A stretch of 40,986 bases of DNA from Clostridia bacterium. Lineage in GTDB: Bacteria; Bacillota; Clostridia; Christensenellales; UBA1242. The stretch lies in NCBI GenBank assembly GCA_017453125.1, contig JAFTKS010000009.1, positions 1 through 40,986 of the forward strand, given 5' to 3'. This document shows positions 22,462-31,030 of the stretch, piece by piece. A program made the translations under genes and the position numbers. The notes under the pieces were generated by a model that searched no databases, was not told where the DNA came from, and was given only the letters and a program-made list of their open reading frames with translations. The first letter of the stretch is position 1. The number at the start of each line of letters is the position of its first letter.

Positions 22462-22563
22462 AATCCTTTCCTTTTTTATATGCTCAATATTTACTCTAAT
22501 ACAAAACCAAAAATTTATTGACATCAAAAAAAGCATACTAATATTTAATATGCTTTCCTTAAT

Positions 22564-23337
22564 TTACTTTTTACTTGGAGAACTTTTTGGTTTTACAAAT
22601 TTCTCTCCGCCTGTAGACTCAGGTTTCTCTACCTTTTGCGAAGAGGACTTTTCTTCGTCATCACTATTCGTAGATTTCTTTACTCTTCTACGAACAACGA
22701 CTTCTTCATATTCATAATCATCATCGTCTTCGTCTTCATCATCATACTCTTCATCATCTTCATCATCAAAGTTATCTAAGAAGTAATTATAAGCACAAGC
22801 GATAATCGCTATAACGAATGCTAGAATCAAACTAACAAACGCACCATAACTCATTCCGCCCTTGATATTATGAGAGAAGAAGTTGTAGTTGTTTCCTTCT
22901 CTTGACTGAATTGCTATGAACCAAACTGCAATAAGTGCAATAGTTTGAAATATCATACACAACAAACCAAACAAGAAAACATATTTTTTGAACTGCTCAC
23001 CTTTCAACCAAGATAAGTAAGCGAATACAGCAGTAGCAACTGCCGAAATAATTGTAAGTGGAGTAAGAAGTCCACCAAGCATTACAGCCAAGCCATAAAC
23101 TTCTTTGATATAAACAAGACCAACCCAATTTGCGTCAAGAACTTTCATTCTAGCAAACACAGCAATGGTCATTTCCCAAGCACTATAATTAATAGTTTCA
23201 GCATCTGCACCAAGTCCACCGGTTGAATGCTTGATATTAAAGGCAGGTAAGAAATAAAATACTATACAGAGTACTGCAAGTATAGTGCAAAATATAGCAA
23301 TTACCATATCCTTCGTCTTTTTATTTTTTTCAGCCAT
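22564..23337 (-). CDS. Four-helix membrane protein with acidic cytoplasmic tail
   Basis: A 257-aa protein with about four membrane segments (IAIFCTILAVLCIVFYFL, AVMLGGLLTPLTIISAVATA, VFLFGLLCMIFQTIALIAV, YGAFVSLILAFVIAIIACAY). After them comes a tail of nearly continuous Asp/Glu (DDEDDEEYDDEDEDDDD), then a basic VVVRRRVKK patch and a Ser/Lys/Glu-rich end. No family is recognised. The acidic stretch could bind cations or a basic partner. GGGAG precedes the ATG. No operon partner is evident. Confidence 0.65.
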   Translation of the reverse strand: MAEKNKKTKDMVIAIFCTILAVLCIVFYFLPAFNIKHSTGGLGADAETINYSAWEMTIAVFARMKVLDANWVGLVYIKEVYGLAVMLGGLLTPLTIISAVATAVFAYLSWLKGEQFKKYVFLFGLLCMIFQTIALIAVWFIAIQSREGNNYNFFSHNIKGGMSYGAFVSLILAFVIAIIACAYNYFLDNFDDEDDEEYDDEDEDDDDYEYEEVVVRRRVKKSTNSDDEEKSSSQKVEKPESTGGEKFVKPKSSPSKK

Positions 23338-23621
23338 TATTTCTCCCTGAACAAATAATCTTTCTCTTTTATTTTATCAAAAAGTAGACAGATTATTCAT
23401 TGTGCATATTAAGACTTTCACAAATATAACATCGACTTTTTCGACAATTCTTCTTATAATATTATTATAAGCACTTTTATTATACAAAAAATATTGTTTA
23501 TTGTAAAGAAAAATCAACAATATTTCTTTAAGATATGCACATTTTTCGAACAGTATTGCCAAAGGCATAATTATGCAATTTTAAGAATATAAAACCTTTT
23601 TTAAAATTTTAAAATAAAATG

Positions 23622-23650
23622 TTTACAAAGTTATTTTTTTGTGATATTAT
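23622..23650 (+). promoter_or_regulatory. Promoter of a candidate small RNA
   Basis: -35 TTTACA (23622-23627), 17-base spacer, -10 TATTAT (23645-23650) preceded by TGA (extended -10). The predicted start is near 23657. No ORF follows. Confidence 0.6.
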
Positions 23651-23656
23651 ATAGTC

Positions 23657-23732
23657 AATGATAGATGTTTTCCACCAGTTGTCTTCCCCAATCCCATAAT
23701 ATAAGACAATTTCAAACATCTATCCTTTTTTT
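23657..23732 (+). ncRNA. Candidate 75-nt small RNA with C-rich loops
   Basis: A closing stem of perfect 10-bp arms, ATAGATGTTT (23661-23670) and AAACATCTAT (23714-23723), is followed by CC and seven T (23726-23732), a built-in terminator. An inner stem pairs TTGTCTT (23679-23685) with AAGACAA (23703-23709). Unpaired segments contain CCACC, CCCC and CCC, complementary in type to G-rich ribosome binding sites, as in C-rich trans-acting sRNAs of Gram-positives. A promoter directly upstream and no coding potential support an RNA gene. It does not match SRP RNA or another class I know. The rest of 23338-23621 is AT-rich with no gene. Confidence 0.5.
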
Positions 23733-23741
23733 GTTTAAAAC

Positions 23742-23776
23742 AAACAACACATAGACATTTATCTATGTGTTGTTTT
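23742..23776. terminator. Strong hairpin between the sRNA and the dinB partner gene
   Basis: AAACAACACATAGA (23742-23755) pairs perfectly with TCTATGTGTTGTTT (23762-23775), followed rightward by TCTTTTTT. It can back up sRNA termination and end the leftward dinB operon. Confidence 0.7.
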
Positions 23777-23824
23777 CTTTTTTGATATATACTTCTAATC
23801 GACAAAAATCCCTTAATTAGGCAT

Positions 23825-24055
23825 TTATTTACTTTCAACAAACCATTTTCCATTCTCGAAAAATAGATATGTTTCGTTGTTTTTTATCCTTACTTTGTAT
23901 CGCTCTCCAATACCACCAGCTTTGAACGATGCGCAATTTTTCATCTCAAGAACCCTATCTACAATATATTCTTTATCCTCAAAATACAACGACCTAGGAA
24001 TCTTCTTTCCCGCCTCATCTATCTCTACAATAACTTTCACAAACTCTTTTGACAT
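23825..24055 (-). CDS. Small protein co-transcribed with dinB
   Basis: A 76-aa protein (ATG at 24055; a GTG at 24061 would add two residues). It is beta-rich: VKVIVEIDEAGKKIPRSLYF, then YIVDRVLEMKNCASFKAGGIG, then YKVRIKNNETYLFFENGKW. Small proteins like this often follow dinB in clostridia, but I know no function. The gene starts 2 bp after the dinB stop, so it should be induced with dinB by LexA derepression. It ends before a strong hairpin. Confidence 0.7.
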   Translation of the reverse strand: MSKEFVKVIVEIDEAGKKIPRSLYFEDKEYIVDRVLEMKNCASFKAGGIGERYKVRIKNNETYLFFENGKWFVESK

Positions 24056-24057
24056 AA

Positions 24058-25308
24058 TCACTTCGCCTTAAAAAAACCAATTGGATGAATAATATGTGTT
24101 TCGCTTGTTGGATTGAGGGTGCTCAACAACTCATTGGACATAATATCACCACGCCTAATAATATTATACCCAAACCTAGACCGCAAATTCTCAATAGTAG
24201 ATTCCAATTTTTGATTTCTATCCAAATCTTCCATATTATGAAAAATATCGCATTGAACCACACCTTGACAAAGCCCACTAATTCTCACACCAACAGCACG
24301 TACATCTTTTGACCAATTATAATGTTCTAGAAACAATTTATACGCCATTCGCCCGATATCAGATGACACATTAGTTGGAGTAGACAAAGTCGCCTGTCTT
24401 TCAAAAGATACAAGGTCTACATCTTTGACCCACATAGAAACCGTCGTACCATACATTCCCCGTTCTCGCATTCTTTCTGCAACCGACTCTGCCAACATAT
24501 ATATTACGCTCTTTACTTGTGCATTATCTTGCAAATCAATAGGACAAGTTGTACTATTACCAAAAGACTTTATCTTCTCAGAATCTTTGATATGACTGAC
24601 AACACTATCATCAAGCCCCCTAGCAAACTTCCACAAACTCTCTCCCACCTTACCAAGAGTCAACTTCAAATACTTGATATCTGCCACTGCCAAATCACCA
24701 ATCGTAACAATATTAGAGCGTTCAAATTTTTTCTTTGTCGCCCTGCCCACATACAATAGCTCCTCTACCGGCAATTTCCACACAAGGTCTTGAAAATTCG
24801 ATTTACTTATAAGGGTCGTAGCATTAGGCTTTTTCATATCGCTACCAAGTTTAGCAAAGACCTTATTAAAACTAACCCCCACACTAATTGTTAGCCCCAC
24901 TTCGGCTATCACCCTACTACGAATATTGTCTGCAATCGCAACCGCCTCATTATCACTAGATGCAAGATGAGAAATATCAATCCAAGCCTCATCAATACCA
25001 AAACTCTCCACCCTAGAAGAATATTCCCTATAAATACTCTTTACCAATCGACTCACATACAAATACAAATCAAACCTTGCGGTCTTACACACCAATTCTT
25101 CCCCACACTTTTGCCGTGCCTCCCACACCGTGTCACCCGTTTTTATCCCATACTCTTTTGCAATATAATTCTTAGCAAGAACTATCCCGTGTCTCTTCTC
25201 CTCATCACCCACAACCACAACAGCCTTGTTTCGAATGCTCGGATCAAACAAACTCTCTACACTTGCATAAAAATTATTAAGATCACAATGCAATATATAT
25301 CTTCCCAT
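24058..25308 (-). CDS. dinB: DNA polymerase IV (Y-family, DinB)
   Basis: Translesion polymerase of 416 aa, full length. The N-terminus ILHCDLNNFYASVESL carries the first catalytic Asp; ESFGIDEAWIDIS carries the second acidic pair; ISVGVSFNKVFAKLGSDMKKP is the fingers/palm signature. A helix-hairpin-helix thumb (YVGRATKKKFERSNIVTIGDLA) and the little-finger domain follow. The C-terminus lacks an obvious QLxLF-type clamp-binding motif. GGAG precedes the ATG. A LexA box and a strong promoter lie upstream, so it is an SOS gene. Confidence 0.95.
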   Translation of the reverse strand: MGRYILHCDLNNFYASVESLFDPSIRNKAVVVVGDEEKRHGIVLAKNYIAKEYGIKTGDTVWEARQKCGEELVCKTARFDLYLYVSRLVKSIYREYSSRVESFGIDEAWIDISHLASSDNEAVAIADNIRSRVIAEVGLTISVGVSFNKVFAKLGSDMKKPNATTLISKSNFQDLVWKLPVEELLYVGRATKKKFERSNIVTIGDLAVADIKYLKLTLGKVGESLWKFARGLDDSVVSHIKDSEKIKSFGNSTTCPIDLQDNAQVKSVIYMLAESVAERMRERGMYGTTVSMWVKDVDLVSFERQATLSTPTNVSSDIGRMAYKLFLEHYNWSKDVRAVGVRISGLCQGVVQCDIFHNMEDLDRNQKLESTIENLRSRFGYNIIRRGDIMSNELLSTLNPTSETHIIHPIGFFKAK

Positions 25309-25324
25309 ACTACTCCACCAAATA

Positions 25325-25336
25325 GAACATTTGTTC
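25325..25336. promoter_or_regulatory. LexA (SOS) box upstream of dinB
   Basis: GAAC-ATTT-GTTC matches the Bacillota SOS-box core GAAC-N4-GTTC, and the dyad extends outward through AATA and TATT. It lies between the promoter -10 and the dinB start codon, about 8 bases downstream of the -10, where LexA would block transcription. Confidence 0.85.
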
Positions 25337-25343
25337 TATTTAA

Positions 25344-25372
25344 ATTATAGCACTGCATTTTGAAATAAGCAA
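25344..25372 (-). promoter_or_regulatory. dinB promoter
   Basis: On the minus strand, -35 TTGCTT (25367-25372), 17-base spacer, TGC extension and -10 TATAAT (25344-25349), overlapping the SOS control region. Confidence 0.75.
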
Positions 25373-25373
25373 G

Positions 25374-25400
25374 AAAAAATACCCAAATTAAATTTGGATA
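25374..25400 (-). terminator. Terminator of the uridine-kinase-like gene
   Basis: Read leftward, ATCCAAATT pairs with AATTTGGGT (one wobble pair), followed by ATTTTTTC. It lies directly upstream of the dinB -35 and insulates that promoter. Confidence 0.55.
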
Positions 25401-25437
25401 TTTTTGTAAGTTTTATTTAAATTTTGTCTAATCAAAT

Positions 25438-26346
25438 TTAATCCTTGTCAACGAACTCCCACATAAGAGAAGTGTCAGGAATAATGGACTTAGAAATAGA
25501 ATCTAGACTTGAAAGAAACTCCCAATATGGAATATCCTCAAACTGAACTTTTCCTTCGGATACAAGCCTTTCTACCTCTCCTTTATAAACCCCTAATTCA
25601 TAATCGTGAGTGGTATCAATATAATAATCCACCTTGGTTCTATATGGCTCGATATAAGCCTCTTCAACACTTACAACTTCAGGCCACATTTCGGCAGTTT
25701 TCTGAGGCATAGTATTTCTTCGCTGAACATCTCTTACACTTCTACGCAACAACCTAAGATTCTTGGTTGTCAAAATCTGATTACCTTTCTTGAAAGACTT
25801 TAACGGGCTAACATAAATTCTAAAATAATCTTTCGTTCCCAAATTTTCAAGAAGTCTAGGATTGAGAACGTGAATTCCCTCAAAAATAATAATTGAGTTC
25901 ATTTTGTATTTATATAGTTTGCTATTTGGTACAGACTTACTATTTTTAAAATCGTATTCAGGAAAATAAGTATCTTTGCCACTAAATAATTGGCTAAAAC
26001 ACTCACGCATAACATCATAATTAACCACTTCAGGACTATCAAAATCAGGTTTACCATTAGGCAAAGGCTTTCTTTTGTCCAAATCAATGAAGAAGTCGTC
26101 CATAGATATTACATCTACAACCCTACCTTTCAATTCAAGAATTTGTTTCAACAATTTAGCTGTTGTTGTTTTTCCTGCACAACTAGGCCCCGACAACAAA
26201 ACAATTTTAACATTGTTTTTATTCAATATTTTGTCAACCATAGAAAACAATTGTCCTCTATATCTACTATCAGTATCAAGAACAAACTTCTCTAAGTTAT
26301 TATCTACCTTTTTGGAAATATGTTTAATATCAGTGTACTTATTCAT
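25438..26346 (-). CDS. Uridine kinase/phosphoribulokinase-like nucleoside kinase
   Basis: A P-loop kinase of 302 aa with Walker A GPSCAGKTTTAK at about residues 54-65, then DVISMDDFFIDLDKRKPLPNGKPDFDSPE, the uridine-kinase-type substrate region. IIIFEGIHVLNP is the Walker B region, and RRSVRDVQRRNT the basic lid. The related clostridial nucleoside kinase has an N-terminal TGS domain and about 550 aa; this version lacks it. The probable reaction is ATP-dependent phosphorylation of a nucleoside. AAAGGA precedes the ATG. The gap to the ATPase stop is 24 bp, so the two genes may be co-transcribed. Confidence 0.8.
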   Translation of the reverse strand: MNKYTDIKHISKKVDNNLEKFVLDTDSRYRGQLFSMVDKILNKNNVKIVLLSGPSCAGKTTTAKLLKQILELKGRVVDVISMDDFFIDLDKRKPLPNGKPDFDSPEVVNYDVMRECFSQLFSGKDTYFPEYDFKNSKSVPNSKLYKYKMNSIIIFEGIHVLNPRLLENLGTKDYFRIYVSPLKSFKKGNQILTTKNLRLLRRSVRDVQRRNTMPQKTAEMWPEVVSVEEAYIEPYRTKVDYYIDTTHDYELGVYKGEVERLVSEGKVQFEDIPYWEFLSSLDSISKSIIPDTSLMWEFVDKD

Positions 26347-26370
26347 AAAATTCCTTTTTGCAAGTTTGAT

Positions 26371-29061
26371 TTATTCTTTTTTATTGAAATAAATTAATTT
26401 GTCAAGACCTTTGATAATCCAATCGTAGACCGGATAAGAAAGTTGAACCGCACATATTATAAACAAAATATTTTGTGTAGACAATGGAACATACTCAAAA
26501 TACGAACCCTTGCTCAACGCAAGAACTAATACACAAAGAGTAATAACCGCTGCCATAAGTATTCCCCTGAACACATCAAGAGGCTTACATAATCTAAACA
26601 ATACAACTAGTCCTACAAATGTAATTGCGAAAGATGCCATTGTTTGGTATTGACCATCTGTTCCAACGCTAATATCAAATATATAACAAGCTACAACATT
26701 CAAGAATAATATAAGCGCACCTGGTAAAGATTTGGATAACAAGTTCGGCAAGAACTTTCCTTTAATCTTCTCATTATTTGGCTGAAGAGCCAAGAAGAAG
26801 GAAGGAATTCCAATTACAAGAACTTCTAGAAGAAGTACTTGTTTGGTAGTAAACGGATAATCTGTCTTTACAAGCAAACAGAAGACAGAAAGCAACATTG
26901 TATATATTGTCTTCATAAGGAACAAAGAGGACGACTTTTGTATATTATTAATAACTCTTCTACCTTCTGCCACAACACTTGGCATAGACGAGAAGTTGCT
27001 ATCCATTAGCACAAGGTTACTTACAAGCCTTGTAGCCTCGGAACCCGACGCCATCGCAACACTACAATCCGCCTCTTTAAGAGCCAATATATCATTGACA
27101 CCATCGCCAGTCATTGCAACTTTATGCCCCTTTGCTTTCAATGCCTTAACCAAAATACATTTTTGTTCAGGGCTTACTCTTCCAAAGACTGTATATTTAT
27201 CTGCAGCATCAATAACTTGTTGTTGACTCAAGCCTTCAAGGCTAATATATTTTTCAGCATTCTCAACACCAACTCTTCTACTAACCTCACTAACGGTTAT
27301 CGGATTGTCTCCTGATATAATCTTGATATCTACACCATTCTCTTTGAACCAAGCAATAGTTTCGGCAGCATCTTCTCTAATATGATCTTCTATAACAACT
27401 ATTGCAATAGGCTCTCTCTTTTGAGGAAGTTTATCATCTTTGATTGCCCCATCGCATTGTGCAAATAACAATACTCTGAAGCCTTTGCTAGCATACGTTT
27501 TTATCAAATTATCAACTTGAGCATTTTTGGTTTTCAATACATATTCTGGAGCTCCAAACACAAATGTTTCTCCAGTTGTAAATGTAACACCACTCATTTT
27601 TCTAGTACTATTAAAAGGTAAGACTGTTTCAGCAGTCAATTCTTTGCTATATCCAAAGTGAGTAATCAAGGCTCTACTTGTTTGGTTATTATCGTCCAAA
27701 GCGGTTAGCATTGAGCCAATCAAATTCTCCATTGTATATTTCATATCTGTCTTGATTTGAATTACATTGCTCACTTTCATTGTTCCATCTGTAATTGTTC
27801 CCGTTTTATCAAGGCACAAAACATCGGTTCTTGCAAGCATTTCTATAGAATACAGGTCTTGCACCAAAGTTCTTTTCTTAACAAGCTTTATAACACCAAC
27901 AGCTAGCGCCATAGATGTTAGCAAGAACATTCCCGCAGGAATCATTCCAATAATCGAACCCGCTGTTTTCTCAACTGTTGAAACAACATCATAGTCAAGG
28001 AGTTTGTAATTATTCAAGAACATTAGTATTCCAATAGGAACTATTATCACACCAATCATCGCAATTACAATATTAAGAGTTCCCATAAGTTCGCTTTTTG
28101 GTTTCTGATATTGCTTTGCTTGAGAGGCAAGCTTTGATGTATATGTATCATTTCCGACTTTATCTACTTTCGCATAACACTTTCCACCAACAACGAAACT
28201 ACCACTATATAGAATATCACCTTTACTTTTCTTTACAGCAACACTTTCACCCGTTAGCAAACTTTCATTTACTTCAATAGACCCTTCCACAACAATACAG
28301 TCTGCACAAATTTGTTTTCCTGTTTGAAGAATAATAATGTCATCTAAAACAACATCAGACACATTAATCTTAGTTTCTATTTTGTCTCTGACAACCATTG
28401 CCATTGGAGTAGACACAAGGCTTATTTTCTCAATAGTCTTCTTTGCCTTGATTTCTTGGATTATTCCTATACCCATATTACACAAAACAATAAGCAAGAA
28501 GAAACAATCTTTCCAAGACCCTACCGCAATCAATGCACCAGCAACGAGGAATGAAAGTAAGTTGAAGAATGTAAATACATTACCAAGAATAATACTCCTA
28601 TACGTTTTTGTATTTTTATTATTTGTAACGTTTGTCAATCCTTCTGCTATTCTTTGTTCCACTTGTCCGTGAGAAAGTCCCGTTTTTATAGACGGATCGA
28701 ATCGATTTATCACAACAGTTTCTTTCTTTCCCGACTCAACAACTCGTTTCTTCTCATCATCTTTTGTAATTATTCTAGGAGCACGAATTGCATATCTGTC
28801 TTTCTTTTGATGTTTCTTATGTTCAGTCTCCAAAGAGTCCTCTTCGTTACCCCCCGAAACCTCTCCATCACGCTCTTCAAAAGCAGAAATAGTTTCAAGT
28901 TCTTCATCGGTAGGAATAATAGACGGTTCTTCAACCACTTCAAGATCTACAACTTCTTCTTGGATATCTTCTTTCACAACCGCAGAAGTCTCGGTAACTC
29001 TTTTCTGTTTCTTTTTTAAGTTAGATTTGTTTTTTGCAGATTTTTTCTTTGTACTAGCCAT
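26371..29061 (-). CDS. CtpE-like cation-transporting P-type ATPase
   Basis: A P-type ATPase of 896 aa. It has the TGES actuator motif (LLTGESVAVKK), the phosphorylation loop LCLDKTGTITDG near residue 417, KMSGVTF in the nucleotide domain and MTGDGVNDILALKEAD in the hinge. Ten or so membrane segments are present; the ion-site helix carries PAGMFLL rather than the PEGL of classical calcium pumps, as in CtpE-like proteins. In mycobacteria CtpE imports calcium; the ion here is inferred. An unusual N-terminal extension of about 110 residues is first basic (KKKSAKNKSNLKKKQKR) and then acidic. No cysteine-rich metal-binding domain is seen. Confidence 0.85.
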   Translation of the reverse strand: MASTKKKSAKNKSNLKKKQKRVTETSAVVKEDIQEEVVDLEVVEEPSIIPTDEELETISAFEERDGEVSGGNEEDSLETEHKKHQKKDRYAIRAPRIITKDDEKKRVVESGKKETVVINRFDPSIKTGLSHGQVEQRIAEGLTNVTNNKNTKTYRSIILGNVFTFFNLLSFLVAGALIAVGSWKDCFFLLIVLCNMGIGIIQEIKAKKTIEKISLVSTPMAMVVRDKIETKINVSDVVLDDIIILQTGKQICADCIVVEGSIEVNESLLTGESVAVKKSKGDILYSGSFVVGGKCYAKVDKVGNDTYTSKLASQAKQYQKPKSELMGTLNIVIAMIGVIIVPIGILMFLNNYKLLDYDVVSTVEKTAGSIIGMIPAGMFLLTSMALAVGVIKLVKKRTLVQDLYSIEMLARTDVLCLDKTGTITDGTMKVSNVIQIKTDMKYTMENLIGSMLTALDDNNQTSRALITHFGYSKELTAETVLPFNSTRKMSGVTFTTGETFVFGAPEYVLKTKNAQVDNLIKTYASKGFRVLLFAQCDGAIKDDKLPQKREPIAIVVIEDHIREDAAETIAWFKENGVDIKIISGDNPITVSEVSRRVGVENAEKYISLEGLSQQQVIDAADKYTVFGRVSPEQKCILVKALKAKGHKVAMTGDGVNDILALKEADCSVAMASGSEATRLVSNLVLMDSNFSSMPSVVAEGRRVINNIQKSSSLFLMKTIYTMLLSVFCLLVKTDYPFTTKQVLLLEVLVIGIPSFFLALQPNNEKIKGKFLPNLLSKSLPGALILFLNVVACYIFDISVGTDGQYQTMASFAITFVGLVVLFRLCKPLDVFRGILMAAVITLCVLVLALSKGSYFEYVPLSTQNILFIICAVQLSYPVYDWIIKGLDKLIYFNKKE

Positions 29062-29219
29062 AACTTCCCTTTATATATTTATCTCTTTATACTAAATATA
29101 TTAACATATACGTATTTTTATTTCAATCAAATGAAAACCAAATTTCAAAAATAATTATACACATTGCACTCATTTTTATTAGCAGAAATATTAATTTGCA
29201 AGATGTTAACATCAAACAC

Positions 29220-29248
29220 TTGAAATTTTTAAAAAGTAATGCTAAAAT
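29220..29248 (+). promoter_or_regulatory. Promoter of the glyS T-box transcript
   Basis: -35 TTGAAA (29220-29225), 17-base spacer, TGC extension and -10 TAAAAT (29243-29248). It gives a leader of about 275 nt. Confidence 0.7.
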
Positions 29249-29254
29249 AAATGT

Positions 29255-29441
29255 AATGTTTTTCTGTTTTAAAGCAACTTGGCAACTTGCATAGGAAAGA
29301 TAGACTCACGTCCGATTAGGATTTATCGAGAAAAATCCAAAAAAAGAGGATTGCTAAAATAGCAATCAATTAGGGTGGAACCGCGGTTTTGAAATATCGT
29401 CCCTTCTTTAAAGTCTGATAAGATTTTAGAAGGGATTTTTT
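29255..29441 (+). promoter_or_regulatory. T-box leader controlling glyS
   Basis: AGGGTGGAACCGCGG (29372-29386) is the conserved T-box bulge that pairs with the uncharged tRNA acceptor end. A terminator stem follows, TCCCTTCT (29400-29407) with AGAAGGGA (29428-29435) and six T. Upstream helices are compact. A GGC triplet at 29281-29283 is one possible glycine specifier, but I cannot fold stem I with certainty. Uncharged tRNA-Gly would favour antitermination and glyS expression. Confidence 0.9.
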
Positions 29442-29529
29442 CTTTGAAAATTAGACTTTAAAGCACAGAACTTTTTATGAAAATATTTCATAAACAATCA
29501 AGAATATAGTCATTAATAAGGAGAATTAT

Positions 29530-30903
29530 ATGAGCAATGTAACAATGGACAAAATCGTTAACCTCTGCAAAAGTAGAGGAATAATATTCCAAGGTAGCGA
29601 AATCTACGGCGGAATGGGTAACACTTGGGACTATGGCCCTGTCGGTGTTGAAATCAAAAACAATATCAAACGTGCTTGGTGGAAAAGATTTGTACAAGAA
29701 GACCCTAGCACATACGGTGTTGACGCAGCCATTCTTATGAACCCAAGGGTTTGGGACGCAAGCGGACACACTCAGAACTTCGCAGATCCAAAAATGGACT
29801 GCAAATCTTGCAAACAAAGATTTAGAGCAGACAACCTAATTGAAGACCACTCAAAAGGCACAGTATCAGCCGAAGCAATGACAAACGAAGAAATGGAGAA
29901 ATATATTTCAGACAACAAAATAAACTGCCCTCATTGCGGAAACTTCAACTGGACCCCTATCAGACAATTTAAACTTATGTTTGAAACAAGCAGAGGAACT
30001 TTAGACGGAGAAAAAGACGTTGTATATCTTCGTCCTGAGACTTGCCAAGGAGAATACGTCAACTTCCTTAATATTCAACGTAGTATGAGAGCAAAAGTTC
30101 CTTTTGCAATAGCACAAATTGGAAAATCTTTCCGTAACGAAATAACTCCAGGAAACTTCATTTTCAGAACAATCGAATTCGAACAAATGGAACTTCAAAA
30201 GTTCTGTAGAGACAGCGAGAGCTTCTCCATATATGAAGATTACAAAGCAAAAGCGAAACAATTCCTTGTAGACTTGGGATTCAGCGAAGACCACCTAAAA
30301 TATCACGACCACGACAAACTAGCATTCTACGCAAAAGCAGCTTGCGATATTTTCTACCTATTCCCAATGGGCTGGAGCGAACTTAATGGTATACACCATC
30401 GTTCTACTCACGACCTTAGTCGCCATCAAGAATATAGCGGAAAAGCAATGCAATATCTTGACCCAGTAACAAACGAAAAATTTATTCCAACAGTTATTGA
30501 ATATTCAATCGGTGCGGATAGACTTATGCTTGCAGTCCTAACAGAGGCATATAACGAAGAAGTTCTAGAAGGCGGAGACACAAGAGTTGTTCTTAAATTC
30601 CACCCTGCAATTGCACCATACAAGGTAGCAATCCTTCCTCTTCAAAAAAATATAAACGAGAAAGCAATAGAACTATATCAAAAACTATCAAAGAAATTTA
30701 TGTGCATATATGACGAATCGGGCTCTATTGGAAAAAGATATCGTAGACAAGACGAAATCGGCGTTCCATATTCTGTAACTATTGACTTTGACACACTTGA
30801 AAATGACACTGTAACTATAAGAGATAGAGACACTATGGAACAAATCAGAATCCCAATGTCAGAAGTAGAATCATATATCGAACAACGCATACAATTCAAT
30901 TAA
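29530..30903 (+). CDS. glyS: Glycine--tRNA ligase, homodimeric class II type
   Basis: A class II aminoacyl-tRNA synthetase of 457 aa, of the single-chain dimeric type rather than the alpha2beta2 glyQ/glyS form. GSEIYGGMGNTWDYGPVG near residue 20 and YLRPETCQGEYVNF (motif 2 region) bind ATP and glycine. GKSFRNEITPGNFIFRTIEF carries the conserved motif-2 Arg, and IEYSIGADRLMLA motif 3. A C4-type zinc insertion uses CKSCKQ and CPHCGN. The anticodon-binding domain lies at the C-terminus. AAGGAG precedes the ATG and the T-box element controls transcription. Confidence 0.97.
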   Translation: MSNVTMDKIVNLCKSRGIIFQGSEIYGGMGNTWDYGPVGVEIKNNIKRAWWKRFVQEDPSTYGVDAAILMNPRVWDASGHTQNFADPKMDCKSCKQRFRADNLIEDHSKGTVSAEAMTNEEMEKYISDNKINCPHCGNFNWTPIRQFKLMFETSRGTLDGEKDVVYLRPETCQGEYVNFLNIQRSMRAKVPFAIAQIGKSFRNEITPGNFIFRTIEFEQMELQKFCRDSESFSIYEDYKAKAKQFLVDLGFSEDHLKYHDHDKLAFYAKAACDIFYLFPMGWSELNGIHHRSTHDLSRHQEYSGKAMQYLDPVTNEKFIPTVIEYSIGADRLMLAVLTEAYNEEVLEGGDTRVVLKFHPAIAPYKVAILPLQKNINEKAIELYQKLSKKFMCIYDESGSIGKRYRRQDEIGVPYSVTIDFDTLENDTVTIRDRDTMEQIRIPMSEVESYIEQRIQFN

Positions 30904-30908
30904 ACCCC

Positions 30909-30937
30909 AAAAAGCAGAAGTTCCCTTCTGCTTTTTT
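30909..30937 (+). terminator. Terminator after glyS
   Basis: AAAAAGCAGAAG (30909-30920) pairs with CTTCTGCTTTTT (30925-30936) around a 4-base loop. Confidence 0.85.
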
Positions 30938-31030
30938 AATATTTTCTTTCTTTTAATATATATTCATTTGACGAAAAAGGTCTATTTTGATAGGATATAA
31001 TTACAAAAACTACAACAAAAAAGGTAAACA

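Noticed and set aside
22462..22536. 25-residue extension of the radical SAM protein
   Set aside because: The internal ATG at 22461 has AAAGGA upstream and begins the conserved cysteine-rich region directly.
23657..23732. Signal recognition particle RNA or 6S RNA
   Set aside because: The SRP tetraloop/asymmetric loop motif is missing and the element is too short for 6S RNA with no central bulge of the right kind.
23647..23853. Minus-strand 68-codon ORF containing a P-loop-like GLGKTTGGKH string
   Set aside because: It starts inside the end of the dinB partner gene without a ribosome binding site and runs through the terminator hairpin and the sRNA stems. The P-loop resemblance is produced by the complement of the C-rich RNA loops.
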